This document shows positions 32,181 through 45,254 of a stretch of DNA of 64,000 nucleotides, in pieces. Below the pieces are notes generated by a model. The model was not told where the DNA came from. It was given only the letters and a program-made list of their open reading frames with translations, and did no database searches. Position 1 is the stretch's first letter. Every line of letters starts with the position of its first letter. This DNA comes from Mercurialis annua. Lineage: Eukaryota; Streptophyta; Magnoliopsida; Malpighiales; Euphorbiaceae. Where the stretch lies: positions 41,485,665 to 41,549,664 of the forward strand of contig NC_065570.1 of NCBI RefSeq assembly GCF_937616625.2, read 5' to 3'. Position numbers and translations under genes: made by a program.

Positions 32181-32600
32181 GTCTTAGCTTGACCCCTCCG
32201 GGCCCTTTTTGACGTGCTTGAACATTATTTTCCGCTCCAAACATTAAAAAACACTCCAAACTATCCAATTCCGTAATCGGAATGTTGAATCGATATGAAT
32301 ACAATCGATTTGATACGATAACCGTTTACAACTCAATATAATCCATTTTATTAATAACCAAATTCAAATCAACGGTTATCACCTTGAATACATGCAGATT
32401 ATGGAAGAAGTTGGAGTTGGAATCACGAAACAGATGAGACGAGGAGAAACCCTAGGTTTCGCGCACGAACCACGAAATACTTCTGTATTCGTGTACAAAC
32501 TACGAAATACTTCTCACGACACTAGCTTGTCGGTTGCATCTTTATGCAATTTCATTGTATGTCACTATTCATCGTGACTTGGAATAGATGTTCCACATTC

Positions 32601-33560
32601 CACTCTATATGACTTATGTCATACTTACTCTTTTCCTTCACTTTTCTTAATACAAAGGAGATCAACTATTTTGATTTCATAATGCTTTCATATAACATTA
32701 CTCTACAATGTCTTCCTAATTCCACAACCTTTTATACACATGGGGAATATATATTCTTACTACTTGGTTTACTCATTAAGTCGTTTGTTACTTATTGGTA
32801 ACAAACGATACTATCTTCTAATCGCTAATATAAAACTTTTTTCAAATTTTAGTCGTCCATATACTTTATCTTTATCATCTAGACTCTAGTCAACTTGTTG
32901 TTGTATGCAAAGTCTTTAGAGTATGGAATGTATGATCTTCATCATATTGTTCACGACCACTTATGTCGAGGCAAAATTTTCTCGATACTAAGGTATTTTG
33001 ACTATAAATCCTTTGACATCTACTTTTATTTCTATTTGTGATTTGGTAATAACTGCCAAATTCAGTATTGTCACTCACATTCTAGTTTGAATTACTAGTC
33101 CTTTAGACACTTTACTACCATCCTTGTAATATCCTTCTACCGCTGCACTTCCATAACCCCATTGTACCTCTTCATGGTACTATGATAAAACATTTCAACA
33201 TTCAGACAATACATGTCTGGTTCACACAATCATTCGCCCTGTTTCAGTATTTCATCAACAATACTGAATTTGTAAACTTTTCCTTGCTCATCTATATCCA
33301 TCACATACTCCAGTTGAGTATTTTCACTTCATATTGGTCTCATACTTATTTGAGCCAATAGTTTCTAAGGTTGGAGACCTTACCTCTACTACTTGATAAT
33401 ACTTTGAATGATCGCTAACTCTATAGTGTAATATGCATGTAACTTCTTCAAACTTTCACACTTTTTTTGGTCTAATCTTATTAAGTTTGTCATTTTTTCT
33501 ATTCATATTTACATTATGCATACTATAGCTTTCTCCAAAATCTCTTATAATTAAATCGAA
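32601..33560. other. Unassigned, possibly LTR-element interior
   Basis: Pyrimidine-rich on the plus strand, like the non-coding interior at 5333-8174, but without clear alignment by eye. No gene is supported. Confidence 0.35.
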
Positions 33561-33589
33561 AAAATTATAGAAGCTTTCTTTGGGGTCCT

Positions 33590-34650
33590 CTGCAGATGTG
33601 AAAAAGATGAACATAAAAAATTGGCAGGTGTTTAATCGTCATATAAGCAGTAAGGGTCCTCTTGTGGTTGAGAGTCCCAAGAAAAGCTCTTAAATAATGC
33701 TGAGGGGAGCATATGGCACCTCAATATCGATGGAATTTGCCCTAGATGCTAATTTTCCACTAAAACATGCAATCGCTCCCTTAAAGATTGTTGTTTCTCT
33801 TATCTGATCTGGAATAGACTTGTTATTCCAAAAAAGCAAAATGACTTCTTTTCCATGAATTATGATGTATGGCTTGAAGAGAATTTGTTGAGCTCTTTAA
33901 ATGGGAATGGTAAGGATAATAGGAAGTGTGTCTTTAGAGTGGTGCTTTAGGCCAATTCGTAGTGGAGAAATAGATTTATTTTTCAAAAAAGAGAATTTCC
34001 GTTGCCTTTGTTATCAAAGTGACTGATAGTTTTATGTAATACATTGCCTTGGCTAATGAGAAAAATAAGACGCAAAGATAAAATCTTTTAATTTACATAA
34101 TCATTTCTATCTGCTAGTCCCGTCCGGATCCTAGATGTGTTAGCATTAGTGTGTCTTATAGCTCGACTACTAAGATAGCTAAGGCATGCGGCTTAGCTCG
34201 GCATAAAACAAGCAAATGGCTGGGTAGTTTTATGATGTGTATTGGTTTTGATTCGGTTATTGGTTTTGAATTGAGAGGAGTCTATCACGAGCGGTTGTTT
34301 GGGCGTAATTTGGGAGCCAAGAAAGTAATCATTGAAGTTAATAATAGACTCGTGGTTGAGAAGATCCAATCTAGATCTAGTGCAGCTGAGTTTTCTTACT
34401 TGCTTGCTTCTATTCAAGGCCTCATGCAGCAGGATTGGGAAGTTGTTATTTCTCATATAACTGAGAGGCTAACGCAACGACTGATCATTTAGCGTCTTTG
34501 ATGTCGGATAATGTGATCAGAATGTCTTGGCATATGGAGCCCCCTCTCAGTCTCGCTACTTGGTTGAATCATGATGTTCAAGGCATTAATTATAATCGTA
34601 ATGTTCCTTTCTAAGTTTCTTTACGCTTTTGCCTCGTCCTTTATAAGAAA
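33590..34650 (+). mobile_element. LINE B, 3' remnant
   Basis: This is the degraded C-terminal end of another plant LINE ORF2. Around 33810-33930 the reading gives LIWNRLVIPKKQNDFFSMN and YDVWLEENLLSSL, the segment between the zinc-binding and RNase H domains. RNase H follows at 34151-34613. The tail ends near TTATAAGAAAAACAAAG (~34640-34657). Confidence 0.75.
34151..34613 (+). pseudogene. LINE B RNase H (RVT_3-like), partial
   Basis: Frame 34151-34492 contains KWLGSFMMCIG, ELRGVYHERL, NLGAKKVIIEVNNRLVVEKI and LLASIQGLMQQDWEVVISHI. These are the core of the RNase H-like domain found at the end of plant L1 ORF2, where ELrG and E/DxN hold catalytic acidic residues. A frameshift near 34475 separates it from TDHLASLMSDNVIRMSWH, which ends with a stop just after 34610. 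The N-terminal strand of the domain (before 34151) is broken by stops. The domain would have removed RNA from the LINE RNA-DNA hybrid. Confidence 0.82.
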
Positions 34651-34659
34651 AACAAAGTA

Positions 34660-34884
34660 TATGACTCCTTCTGTTTCATTTATTTAGTTGTTCTTTTTAC
34701 ATTTTGCTGTCTCAAAAGAATGCTCTTTTATATTATTAATATTTATTTCTTATGCTTGACGTTAATGAGTTTGATATAAAAATTAAAGACTGAAATTAGT
34801 AATTTCATTTAACTATATCATATTTTAAAGTAAAATTGAGGAATATAGATAAATATATTTATATATTTTATGTATTTTATTTTA
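34660..34884. other. AT-rich spacer between LINE B and LINE C
   Basis: No feature can be supported here. Confidence 0.4.
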
Positions 34885-34932
34885 ACCAAGGAATTAGATT
34901 AGATTAAAGGAACCCAGAAATCAGGGTAAACA

Positions 34933-36000
34933 TTACAAGATAAAGCGGAGAAATCGAGCCATTTCAAACTGGACTAAACAATGGATCTCAAATTTTCCCC
35001 GCCTATCAATCCAATCAAAACAGTAATGATCAAAGGAGTTTCTAAGTAGCCAAATGTCTTTAAGGATATGCCAACTGGAAGCCTGAAGAAACACTCTCAA
35101 CTTTGCAGATTGGACGACTTGGATGACATCTCCTTTATAAGTTACTTTATTCCACGAGTTAGATAAAGCCCCGACATTGCCTCCCGAAAGGCCAAAAATT
35201 CTAAGATTCCCAGGTCCCAAATATGCCGGAAAAATTTCACAAACTTCCCAATCACAACTCATAAGCTGTTTTTTTGCTATGTAAGCCACATAACCAAATC
35301 TGAAATCCAGATTGGTACCTCCATTATAGAGGATAGTAATCCAATCAGCCCTTTTTCTTATTGATTTTTGAGCCGGAGAATAAATGAGATTTTTTCCATT
35401 TTCTATTCTCTTTATGTTGGTGAAGTCTATTTCTTTTATTGACTGAAATTCTTTTGATGCTTCAGAGGCAAATCTGATTGTATCTCCCATTATCCAGACT
35501 TTCTCCTTACGTATTTTGGAGTTTCTGAATATCCAGATTGCCCAGAGAAGATGACAAATGAGATTGATACTTTCCCTTGATAGGTAAAAGCGTTGAATGT
35601 CACTAACCAGATTTTTCCAAATTACAGGTAGCTTATCCTTAAGGATTAGGTTGGACTGAAGATTCACATGGGAGGCAAACCAAACACTATTAGCAAAAGG
35701 GCAATGAAAGAAGAGATGGGCTAACATCTTTTTCAAATGGCAATGGGGGCAAATGAGCTCACTCTTCTCCCTGAGATTAATGGCTTCTTCAGTTAAGAGC
35801 CTGTCTGAAAGTGCTTTCCAAAGGAAGATCTTGATCTTGCTTTGAACAAGAATGGACCAAAGGAATTTCCAGTTTGCTTCGGAAATATCCGAGTCAGGGG
35901 TATTTGAACCTAGAGGATCAACTGAATAAAGGACGTGTTCTAGAAGTCTTGTGTAGTATCCGGACTTTACAATATATATCCTATTGTTAGTGTGATGCAA
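34933..36000 (-). pseudogene. LINE C ORF2 C-terminus: zf-RVT and RNase H-like region
   Basis: A 355-residue open frame, the longest in the window. Residues ~40-115 match the reverse-transcriptase zinc-binding domain: WKFLWSILVQSKIKIFLWKA, ELICPHCHLKKMLAHLFFHC, PFANSVWF. A helical linker follows with LLWAIWIFRNSKI. The C-terminal half (ADWITILYNGGTNLDFRFGY) sits where RNase H belongs but lacks a clear set of catalytic acids. The frame is open only because this stretch has escaped stops. The rest of ORF2 is broken, so it is not an independent gene. Confidence 0.85.
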
Positions 36001-37138
36001 TTTAAGTTTGTCTTGTGCCAGGAATCTGGGAGGGGAATGGACAGAATCGAGTCAGCATCCTCCTCAGTAAAGAGTTGTCTGGTTTTCCCCTCTTGCCATG
36101 AATTACTGTTAGTTTCGATAAGATCAAAAACTATAGAAGGCACTGAGGATGCATTTACAATTGGGAGAAGCCTAGGAATAAAAGAGATTAAGCTTGGTAG
36201 CCAGGGATCCGATAGTGTTAGGATGAAAAATCTTGAGTTATATTACCATCTGAGACCCTTCTTGAGAAGTTCCAGGCCTATTAGAAGACTCTGCGAACCC
36301 CGTGAAGGATTTGATACTCTAGAAGCTTGAAGAATATGGGAGTTCCTAATGTATCTACCCTTAAGAAGCTGGAAAAGGACATTGTCTTAATTTTAAAGGA
36401 TGTGCCAGTATTGCTTGGCCAGAAAAGATTTATTTGCAAGAGGTTAGATCCTTAAAAACCAGACAACCTTCCCTCTTACATTTGCATATTTGTTTTCCAA
36501 GAGAGATAGGTCAACTTCCTATCATCTCCAAATCGACCCCACTAGAAGTGCGATATCACCTGGTTGAGTCTTTGGTAGAGAGATTTAGGAAGCAAAAAGG
36601 CATATCATTGTGTAGACATGAATTGCTAGCATGACTGCTTTAATTAAGATCTCTTTACCTCCTTAGGAGAGAAGGTTCTCCTTCCAACCACTCAGTCTTC
36701 TTTAGAATTTTTTAAGAAGATTGGCAAAGGTCATATTCTTGGATCTAAGAATTTGACAGGGGAGGCCCAGATACTTGTCTTGATTGGCCATAGGAATGAC
36801 ATTGAGAGAATTGGTGATACTTTTAATATAGCCTCCCCCGCATTTTTACTAAAGCAAACTGAAGATTCTGAAAAATTTATAATCTGACCACTAGCATTCT
36901 GATAAACACTTTGAATTTCTTGGATGGTATGGGTTGTTGTGACTGTGATCTGTGCCAGGATCAGTAAGTCATCTGCAAAAAAAGATGGCTAATAAAAAGG
37001 CAAAATCTGTTAATCCTGATACCAGTGAGTGTATTATTCATAGCTAATTTGTTGATGATATGGGATATCTCTTCATTACAATAAACAAAAAGGAGTAGGG
37101 ATGATCTGTTTGGCGAAGACCTCTTGAAGGATGAAAAG
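36001..37138 (-). pseudogene. LINE C reverse transcriptase, C-terminal half (broken)
   Basis: In several minus-strand frames I read FHPSRGLRQ at the LTR junction, EEISHIINKL, then the catalytic box FADDLLIL (~36957-36980), TIQEIQSVYQNASGQIINF and SVCFSKNA, followed by the linker motifs KYLGLPC and GWKENLLS. The order is that of a plant LINE RT. Stops and shifts are frequent. Confidence 0.85.
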
Positions 37139-40100
37139 TGTCACGACCCCATCCTCGAATTGCGACCGGCGCTAGAGAATGGGAGTGTTAGCTCCAAAAC
37201 CCCTAACAAGCATAAAATCGATAAAACATTTTCGCTAACAAACATAACCATAAAAACAATGTAATGCAGAAGCACATATAAAACATACATATGTACATGT
37301 CACTGGTCTATCGATACTATACACATGGGCATGAAACTTCCTTAACCTTGTACATACTAGCCCAATGGTAACCATATACATTCACTGATAAAACATAACC
37401 AGGTCACAACATGGGTAACTAGCACCATGGCAAAAACATCATAAACGTAGCCTACAAAAGATGTACACACAGACAGCAGGTACAAAAACAAACTCATATC
37501 AACACACTGCTATAACAAGCTACGAGTGGTCTACCATAGACTAATGCAGCTCTATTGAGATGTCACATACTGTACATGCAAAATGAAGACTTCTGAGAAG
37601 TCACATACTGTGCATGCAAAAAGAAGAGTTCTGGAAGATGGAGTGGAAGTCTTGCCTATCCAAACTCGAGGTGCCTCAAAATTTAAACATCAACGGGATC
37701 AGACTAAGCTAAGTGAGTTCATAATTACTAATGGTATTATTTAAAATAACATTACATATAAATAAAACGATTATAAACATAACCCGGGTATTAAATCCGA
37801 TCGAAACCCTAATCTTTCATACATTACATAAACAGACTAAACTCAATTCATAACCTATCATATCAAAGTTCTTTGATTCGAATGGTAAGGTCCCTAGATA
37901 GTTCGATCGAGTAACCAATACCATGTTACATAGTCTCGAGATAGTTCCACCGAGATGACTCATGTTATTTCTTAAATCCAAGGTGTGAATCCCGAGATAG
38001 TTCTACCGAGTTAACTCTCTAGATACAGGTCCCGAGACAATTCAATCGAGTTAACCTCGTATCTATCAAATAAAGTTAGTTGATAGTGACATCTATGTCT
38101 TACCCAACCTCGGTGATCACACAGTCCTATTGACACCCAATAGGTAGCCCGATCCCTCGGGTCATACTCTGGTATTCATACTATTAGGCAAATCACACTA
38201 CGATAAACATTCCAATAAAATCATATGATATGCAATGTGTTTCATATTGTATATTAAATAACAAATAGCTTTATATAATAATTCACATAAGTAACATGTA
38301 ACCTCACTGTGACTGCCATACGAAGATATACAGATAATACTCTTCGATCGATCGATTCCTCGAATAGCAACCTTGTCGGTCCTAGCTCCTCAAATACACT
38401 GTCGCAATACAATGTCAGAATTTGTTTAATTCATAAACGATAGCTCTAGTGACAAACCCTAGGTCTAACACTAGAGCAATACCATATTTTCATTCAACTT
38501 TAGGAACATGGAAATCCTAATTCATTTAGCTCATTGTTTGCTTAACAAGTCAAACTCATATTGTCACGACCTGAAACCTCGAGCGCGACCAACGCTAGGG
38601 AATAGAGTGTTAGCTCCAAAACCCGCAGCAAGCCTTAATAATACGATAAATTTTTTGCGATAAAGATTCAATCCATAAAATTATAAATATATACAAAAAC
38701 ATTTTCATTTTAAACCTTTACAATACAGGACGTTTACAAACGTCTGTTCAAAATTTGAAAACAGTTCATAGGAACCTGGGTCTTACTATGCGATGCATTA
38801 AAGTGTAGTTTCAAAACATTTATACATATCAGAGCATGCATAGAGCATAAGAATACCGTTCGACGACTATATACATATACTAGGACTTGACTACTACAAC
38901 ACTATTGATTCTATACATACTTCAAAACTTATGGGCAAGGATAGAAATCTTATGTATCAAAACAATAAACCTGAAATGGAACAATATTGGGGGGTCAGTG
39001 GAAACGGAGTGAGTTCATTAGTTTATACATGAGTATTTATTAGAACATTCAAAATGATGTATAAAATAATAATTAATCATATGCATACATGTATGAGTAC
39101 CCGAATGAAACCCTAATCCAAACACTAAGATGTAGTTCCTATATCATTCATACTTAGTTTGATCATGTTGTCCAAGTGGTTCAGTCCGAGGATAGTTCTA
39201 CCGAGTTAACTGTACCCGTCTCTTCATCCCAAGTTGTGGGTCCCGAGATAGTTCACCTATTAACCCACTAGACCTAGGTCCTGAGATAATTAGACCAAGT
39301 TAAACCTAGTGTCTATCATATACTGTCCTTCTTTCCGAAATACATACGATATGATGCAATATAATTCGTGTAACTTTCAATATATATAACAGACTTTAGA
39401 CGTCTAGACCCTAACGACACTGGTGATCACACAGCCTGTTGACACCCAATGGGTAACTTATTTGCTCGGGTCTATACCGGTTTCAAAACTATGATGTATG
39501 CATTTCCAAAAAAAGCATTAATTTATAAATAATGCTTATGAAATTTGTATAAATATTTGCATAAAAGAAATGCAATTTAAATACTTCAAATGTAAACATC
39601 CACATAATAAACTCACTGCTTACTATCCAAAAACTTTGTTTATATATAATAGCGCCCGTCAAGCTTCTCTAACTCCTTGTTTGTTAGTAGGTTGACTTGT
39701 CGAACCTAGGACAATCATCGAATAGATATCGAGTTAGGATCCAACTCAATAGATACTATAGACTCGAGATGTACACGTATACACGAAACCCGTCATACTA
39801 TCACGTCTAACCCTGATATGTTCTAATTCTATGGATATAACGTTTTATACATATTTATGTTTATTGGGTTTCTTATTTTAAACCTAAGTTCAAAGTGTTA
39901 TTTGACTTGTTCATCAAATAACCAAGTCTATGTTGAGTTTCAAACTTGTTTTCAAAACATGTTATGTTTCGTCGAACGAATCGGTCTTGTAATCGCTTAC
40001 TATCGATATTTGATTTCCGTATCAAATAACTTTACTTTACACAAACAACTTAACATCATCATATTCTTTTCTTTAATCGCAAAACTATCAGACTAGTTTG

Positions 40101-42135
40101 CGTAAACTTGAATTGTAACCTATAGCATATCGAGACTTAAACCAAATCGATATCATACTTTCTGGATACTACAATCCAGCCACTATAACCATCCTAAGCA
40201 ATCACAATCCATGATTCAATATCAATTCAAACATTATTTTAAAATGTTATAAACTTTTATCACAAAACCATTAAACCAACGTGTTTAAACTCGACTTAAA
40301 CATCATACCATCGAGCTAACCTTTAGCATCGAAAACGCTTCCCCTCTTCCTCGTAGGAATTGCCCATGCAGTTCCTATGGGCTACAATTGTTGCACCGCC
40401 GGAAAAAAGCACAGCTCTGCTCATGGCGGCAATTCTGCCGCAACATAATTCTGCTACGGTGGAGTAGAATTTCTGCAATCGTGGCTGCAGTTCTGCCATC
40501 AATGGAAAAATTTCTTTCTCGCCGGAGCAAGACCATGGGTAGCCGGGTCCTCAGCGGAGCTAGGGCCTCAAACACACCTAGAAACAACACTCTATAACTC
40601 ATAAACATCTCTAAAACTCAACACAACATCAAACAATCCATATCAATCATAAACATCTAAAACTCCAACAAACCCTAACATCTTTATCAAACAAAATCTC
40701 AACAATCATCCATCAAACTTCACAATTGATGAGTGTAAGATAATTACCTTTGTCTTATGAATGATTTACCTCTAAAAACAAGAGTTATGGTGAGCAATTC
40801 ATATGTTGATGGTGGTGGTGGTGTATTCAACAAAAAGGGAGAACAAAGGTAAGGGTTTTCATTTTTTTTTAATTTTTCTTTATGCTATCTTAATGAAATT
40901 AATTAAGATAGATAACTTACCTTTATACCTTACATATGCCACATGACCACTTTTAGTGGGTTAAATATCAATTTTAAATCACTTGCTAAACCGACGTGCT
41001 TAACTTTCTTTATTATATTCTGATATATCTTTAATAATTTCTTATATCGGTGTCCATTTCCTACTTGCTTGGTTCAATTTACGAAATTTTAGGATTCGTG
41101 GCATAATTTGGTACTTTGATATTTTAAGGGTTATTACACATATGACCCTATAGTTTAAATATAAAACCTTAAAATTAACCAATCATAACCCGTGTATTCG
41201 ATAAATTGTTTTTTAATCACATCATTAATCGTTTTTAATTCAATCGAGAGGTCCACAGTTTACTTTTAAAACCTGTTAAATCAAAAGTCGTTGTTCTAAG
41301 TCAATTTAGGGTAAAAATGCCCAAACGACCCTTTTAGTCGTTGTGCGGTCGCACAGAATAGTGACATACTACCAATAGCCAACTCAAAACATCATCCAAA
41401 CATCATTAATACGTCAAAACGACTAGGTTACAGTAATTTGATTCGACCCTATAGATCTTAAACTCAAAACAGCCCATGAATCTCAACAAACCACAACCAA
41501 AAGTTGATTCTTACATTTATTTTACTGCCCTAAGATGATAAAGGCTCGAATCTTGGAAACAACGGAACAAAAATCGCTTGAAACGGATGAGAAACGCTCA
41601 AACCCTAGATGATTGATTCTTTGCTTACAAAATGATACGTTCTGTTCTATGGATTCTTGTTTTTTAATTCATAACAAATGTTATTTATAGCTTGATCAAA
41701 TTGCCTCTTTAATTCCTCTTTCATTTTACTTATACAACTAATCGTTTTTGCTTTTCTTTTAACCAAAGTGACCGATAAATCACTTTAACCAAATTACTTA
41801 CGTATTACTCAAAAATAAATGAATAGTACTATTTCGTAACTTTAAAAAAAATACATTCTGTTAATCTCTAATGAATTAACCTCGAACATTAATACTCAAA
41901 TTTTCAATTTGAGGCATAAAACGCATTTTAAAATATTTCTCTCAAACCTTCCCTTTAATCTTGTTATTTCTTATCTCAATGGGTACTGATATCAAAATTA
42001 CTTCATGTAAATTGATAATCTATCGTCGTACTCGAATAATATTTATTCTCTAATATCAATAGTTTTTTACTTTTGCAAGTCCGGTCTCTCCTTATAGATC
42101 ACGTAGCGCATTTTAGTACATAAACTTACAGGGCA
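37139..42135 (-). repeat. Family X LTR inserted in LINE C, itself split by a nested LTR
   Basis: It starts TGTCACGACCCC at 37139 within the LINE C RT. Without the nested element (38562-41138 plus one TSD) it is ~2.4 kb, matching a solo LTR. The right end lies near GGGCA (42131-42135), where LINE C resumes. The expected 5-bp duplication is AAAAG on the left against an A run on the right, so the exact end is uncertain. The conserved block is at 38110-38150, a TATA box at 41681-41690 (minus, CTATAAATAA) and one TGTGCGGTCGCACA inverted repeat at 41342-41355. Confidence 0.8.
38562..41138 (-). mobile_element. Nested solo LTR of family X
   Basis: It begins TGTCACGACCTG, ends GGGTTATTACA, is 2,577 bp and is flanked on both sides by CATAT (38557-38561 and 41139-41143). 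The conserved block is at 39420-39460. GC-rich inverted repeats (GCGGCAATTCTGCCGC at 40426-40441 and neighbours to ~40500) occupy the leader position, and a TATA candidate GGTATAAAGG lies near 40921-40931 on the minus strand. No interior is present, so it arose by LTR-LTR recombination. Confidence 0.92.
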
Positions 42136-43300
42136 TTAAAAAAATAGTCACTTGGCTTGCTATTGATTAGAACTGAATGGTTTACTGTTGTAATGCATTC
42201 CCTAGTACAATTAATGAAGGTCCTATTGAATTCCTAAGCTTACAAGATATGGAAGAGATATTGACATACCACTCTATCAAAGCCCTTAATAATATCTATC
42301 TTAAGGGCCAGGAAGTACTCTTTTATGGGTTTTTTAGATTTTAGGAAGTGCAATATTCCATGGGTATTGAGAATGTTGTCATATATAGAACGGACTTGAA
42401 TGAAAGCATGTTGGGAGATTCATAATCATTGGAATGATGGGTTAAAATGTTCAAGTGATAATTTTTGAGATTATTTTATTATATAAAATGCAAAGGTTTG
42501 TAGGGCTGAAGTCTAATACTTGAGTTGGCTGGTTTTCTTTGGCAATTTGAGCTATTAGAGAATGGTTCATGCTTTTTAGCATACTACCCCCATTGAAATA
42601 ATTTAGCACAAAATTGGTGATGTTTGGACCGACAATATACCATTTGTGATGGTAAAAGAACCCTGTGACCCATCTATTTCAAGAGCCTTGGAAGGGATGG
42701 ATAGAGAAAACTTCCCTTAATTTTAGAGATATGATTGGGGTAGTTATTTTTGACTTCATATGAGATGTAACTTTAGGGACAACGCTCGAGAGAGCATTCT
42801 GAATGGCAGTAGTAGGTTCACTAGAAGAGAAATTTTTCCCACAAGAGGAGCAGATGATATTTTTGCTGTCCTAAACTTTTATCCACCAATTGTGATTAGA
42901 ATCAAATAGTCCTAAGATGGTGTTGCGTTTGTGTCTTTTTTAGTTTTGGCATGGAAGAATTTGGTATTTTGGTCACCCCATCTAAGCCAATCCTAAAGTT
43001 ATTTTTGGGACCATAAGAATTTTTCTTCCAAGTTTTCTTTAACATTAATTTTTTAGGTTTCTAACTTCATACCAATCAATGAGGTCCAGAGAGCCTGATT
43101 TCTCTAAAGTCAAGTGTTTGCTGATGTTATCTATATTTTTTTAGTTGGTTTTATTATCCCTTTTCCAATCAGTAAGTTTGGATCTAATCAACAACTTTGA
43201 GTGAAGTTGGTACATAGTGGAGCCTGAGACTATTGTATTTCATCATTTGTGTATGATTTTTAAAAAATTTCTATTTCACCCCATGTCTTACCAAAGAAGA
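42136..43300 (-). pseudogene. LINE C linker and N-terminal reverse transcriptase (broken)
   Basis: Minus-strand readings include SKALEIDGSQGSF near 42670-42715, matching the KAPG-DG box of LINE RT. Then come QHAFIQVRSIYDNIL (~42385-42430) and a catalytic-core reading of the form ALKIDIIKGFDRV (~42260-42300), where the conserved Asp is visible. VNHSVLINSKPSDYFF (~42140-42190) lies next to the LTR. Many stops and shifts. Confidence 0.78.
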
Positions 43301-44022
43301 ATTTAGTAGAGGAGGTGTGGACTTCAAATTCAAGCTTCAGCAGAATAGGCCTGTGGTCAAAGCCTATATCTTTAAGGTCCTCAACAAATATAGAGGGAAA
43401 AAGGGTTGACTAGGGGAGATTGTGGAGAACTCTATTCAATCTTTCCTTTATAGAATTAGGACAAGTCCCTCTATTTCACATAGTAAAATTAGGCCAGTGA
43501 AGTTCAAATCCATTAGATGCATATTATCCATAAAGTAAAAAAGTGAGAGTGATTTAGAGGTGAATAGGGAATGCCACCTTCTTTATCTGAGGGGCTATTA
43601 ATATAATTAAGATAACCACAAAATACAAATGCCTCCTAAAGATGAGGTTTTACAGAGATGAGTTATAGGAATTGGAATCTATGATATATAATATTAGGAT
43701 GAGAATAGCAAAAAAAAATATCAAAGCTAATGTCTCTCAATTCAATTGAACAAATCACAAATGAAGATTCCTTTGCATGAATATCCAGCTTACAGTTCTG
43801 GTTCCAGAATAGTTCTAAGCCACCAGAGGTACCAAGGGATCAATCAAAAGGTATTTTTGCAAAGTCAAGGTTCCTTGTGAAGCAGAGAACTTTGGTTATG
43901 TTATTCTTGGTTTCCATCAGACACAAAATGTCTAGGGAATTTGAGTTGCAAATCCTTTGCAGATATTGACCTGTTAGTGGGTTTCCCATCCCTTGAAAGT
44001 TCCACAAGAAACCCTCATTCAT
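43301..44022 (-). pseudogene. LINE C endonuclease (broken)
   Basis: Starting at 44022 the frame reads MNEGFLWNFQGMGNPLTG, then NSNSLDILCLMETKNN. This is the N-terminus of a LINE apurinic-type endonuclease, with the conserved N and the METK glutamate. Downstream, GGLELFWNQN and later segments are interrupted by stops. A DHSP-type motif is not preserved clearly. Confidence 0.8.
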
Positions 44023-44099
44023 TAGTGGGAGGCTCTTCGTGAATGGCCTGTAGTTCCCTAAAAATTAATATATTAGATATCTTCCTCTTGATTTCCAGG

Positions 44100-45234
44100 T
44101 TGTGCTTGAATAGTTAGTTCTATGGTTAGTGAGTTGTTCATGGCTGTCGCCAATCTAACTACTTTATTCAGGGCCCTAGTATATTCATAGATCATTAATA
44201 GATGTATGTTTTGTGGGCTTCCTCCATTTCAGGTCAAAACTAGCTTCTAAGGTCTTTCTTTTGCTTACATTGTTGTTGTCATAAAACGTTGCAGTGGATC
44301 TGTTTTGGCTAGAAGGGGTTATATTGTTTCTGTCCCTTCTCTTCCAGTGCCTTCATGAGTTAAAATGGAATAAGTGGTTGTGCTAGAGCATGGACGAGCT
44401 CCTCTAAGGATTCAAGGAGAGTGAACTGGTTAGATTTTACTTCAGTAAGAAGGCTCCTTGTCTCATGTCTTTCTTAATGGCTGATTATGCATTCCTTAGG
44501 AGCTTCAGTGGAGAAGAGAATGTTGACTGCCAATTCTACTTGTTGGTACATGGTGAGGTTTGTATCTTTATCCGTATTGTTGTTTTTCTCCTAAAAGGAG
44601 GGATGTAACAGCCTTCAGAGTCATGGGGGGACAATCATGTAATCCCTTTCATCAGTGGCTACGTTGTTGGCTGTTAAAGGAATAGATGTGTCTGCTAGCA
44701 CAGAAAAAGTGTTAAAGAGACTAGGAGCAGAAAAATTTAAAAAGGATTGAGGATTATGAGCCCCACTAGATCCATTATCCGTGAGGGGCAACCCAACTCT
44801 ATCCATAGGGCCATAGAGGTGATTTGGAATGCTGGATCTGACTGTGTTGTTCTCCAAAAGTTCATGGGCAATGGTTGTGTGGAGCACGGAGGAGGTTCTG
44901 GTATGTTCTCCTGAAAGGTTCCTTTCAAGCTGTACTCTTGCTCTCTGATTATGGCTTAATGCTTGTCTTGATAGGGAAAGTTTCATCGTGTGGAGTAATG
45001 GAGTTTCTCTCATCCATAGACAAAAGGGGAATGTCCTAGAAAAACAGAGCCTTTGAGATGATATTGGTTATTAGAACCATCAAAAATATATTTTTTGTTA
45101 ATACCGCTAGTAAAGTATATCTCACTTAGTTTAAACAAAGCCCATTGAACTGTACGAGAAGACCACCTTTTTGCTGGAAGTCGATTTTGCCATGCATAGT
45201 CCTGACTTTCGTAGTTGCTGTAGTAGTGCATCAC
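44100..45234 (-). pseudogene. LINE C ORF1-like region (broken)
   Basis: Frame 45234-45010 reads WQNRLPAKRWSSRTVQWALF and KLSEIYFTSG. Frame 45013-44621 contains RARVQLERNL and a Ser/Thr/Asn-rich tail, NSNG-like low-complexity protein. It precedes the endonuclease, so it should be ORF1, which packages LINE RNA. No RRM or zinc knuckle is visible, hence moderate confidence. Confidence 0.55.
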
Positions 45235-45254
45235 TTTGACCGAGTCGTAGCCAG

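Larger units (their letters stand above)
29774..32600 (-). repeat. Family X LTR, partial, with a retroposed insert
   Basis: The plus-strand start reads TCATGACCCGATTTACAC, then GAGCCGAGACCGGCGCTAGG. It matches the end of the 2392-12175 element's LTR but has lost the terminal TG. The conserved GATCACACA block is at 31421-31462, and an inverted-repeat cluster lies at 32076-32180. A 626-bp insert occupies ~30334-30959. The LTR fades after ~32600 without a recognisable TTATTACA end, so it is truncated or continues into an internal region. Confidence 0.75.
34885..37138 (-). mobile_element. LINE C, 3' portion
   Basis: This is the minus-strand LINE from the C-terminal half of the reverse transcriptase to the 3' end. 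It joins the portion at 42136-45240. The coding sense is continuous across the gap (SDYFF on one side, HPSRGLRQ on the other), showing that the LTR at 37139-42135 landed between these residues. Confidence 0.88.
42136..45240 (-). mobile_element. LINE C, 5' portion
   Basis: From right to left it holds ORF1 (45234 to ~44100), the endonuclease (from 44022), the linker and the first half of RT (to 42136). All are broken by stops. The 5' end is close to 45240, where family X LTR sequence begins. The coding order fits a near full-length LINE of about 5.3 kb once the LTR insertion is removed. Confidence 0.85.

Noticed and set aside
34933..36000. Treating the 355-residue frame as an intact host gene
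   Set aside because: The zf-RVT motifs and continuity with broken RT upstream show it is the tail of LINE C ORF2.
40375..40608. Overlapping frames on both strands (40388-40597 and 40375-40608) as genes
   Set aside because: Both lie in the GC-rich hairpin region of a solo LTR. Open frames there are expected by composition.
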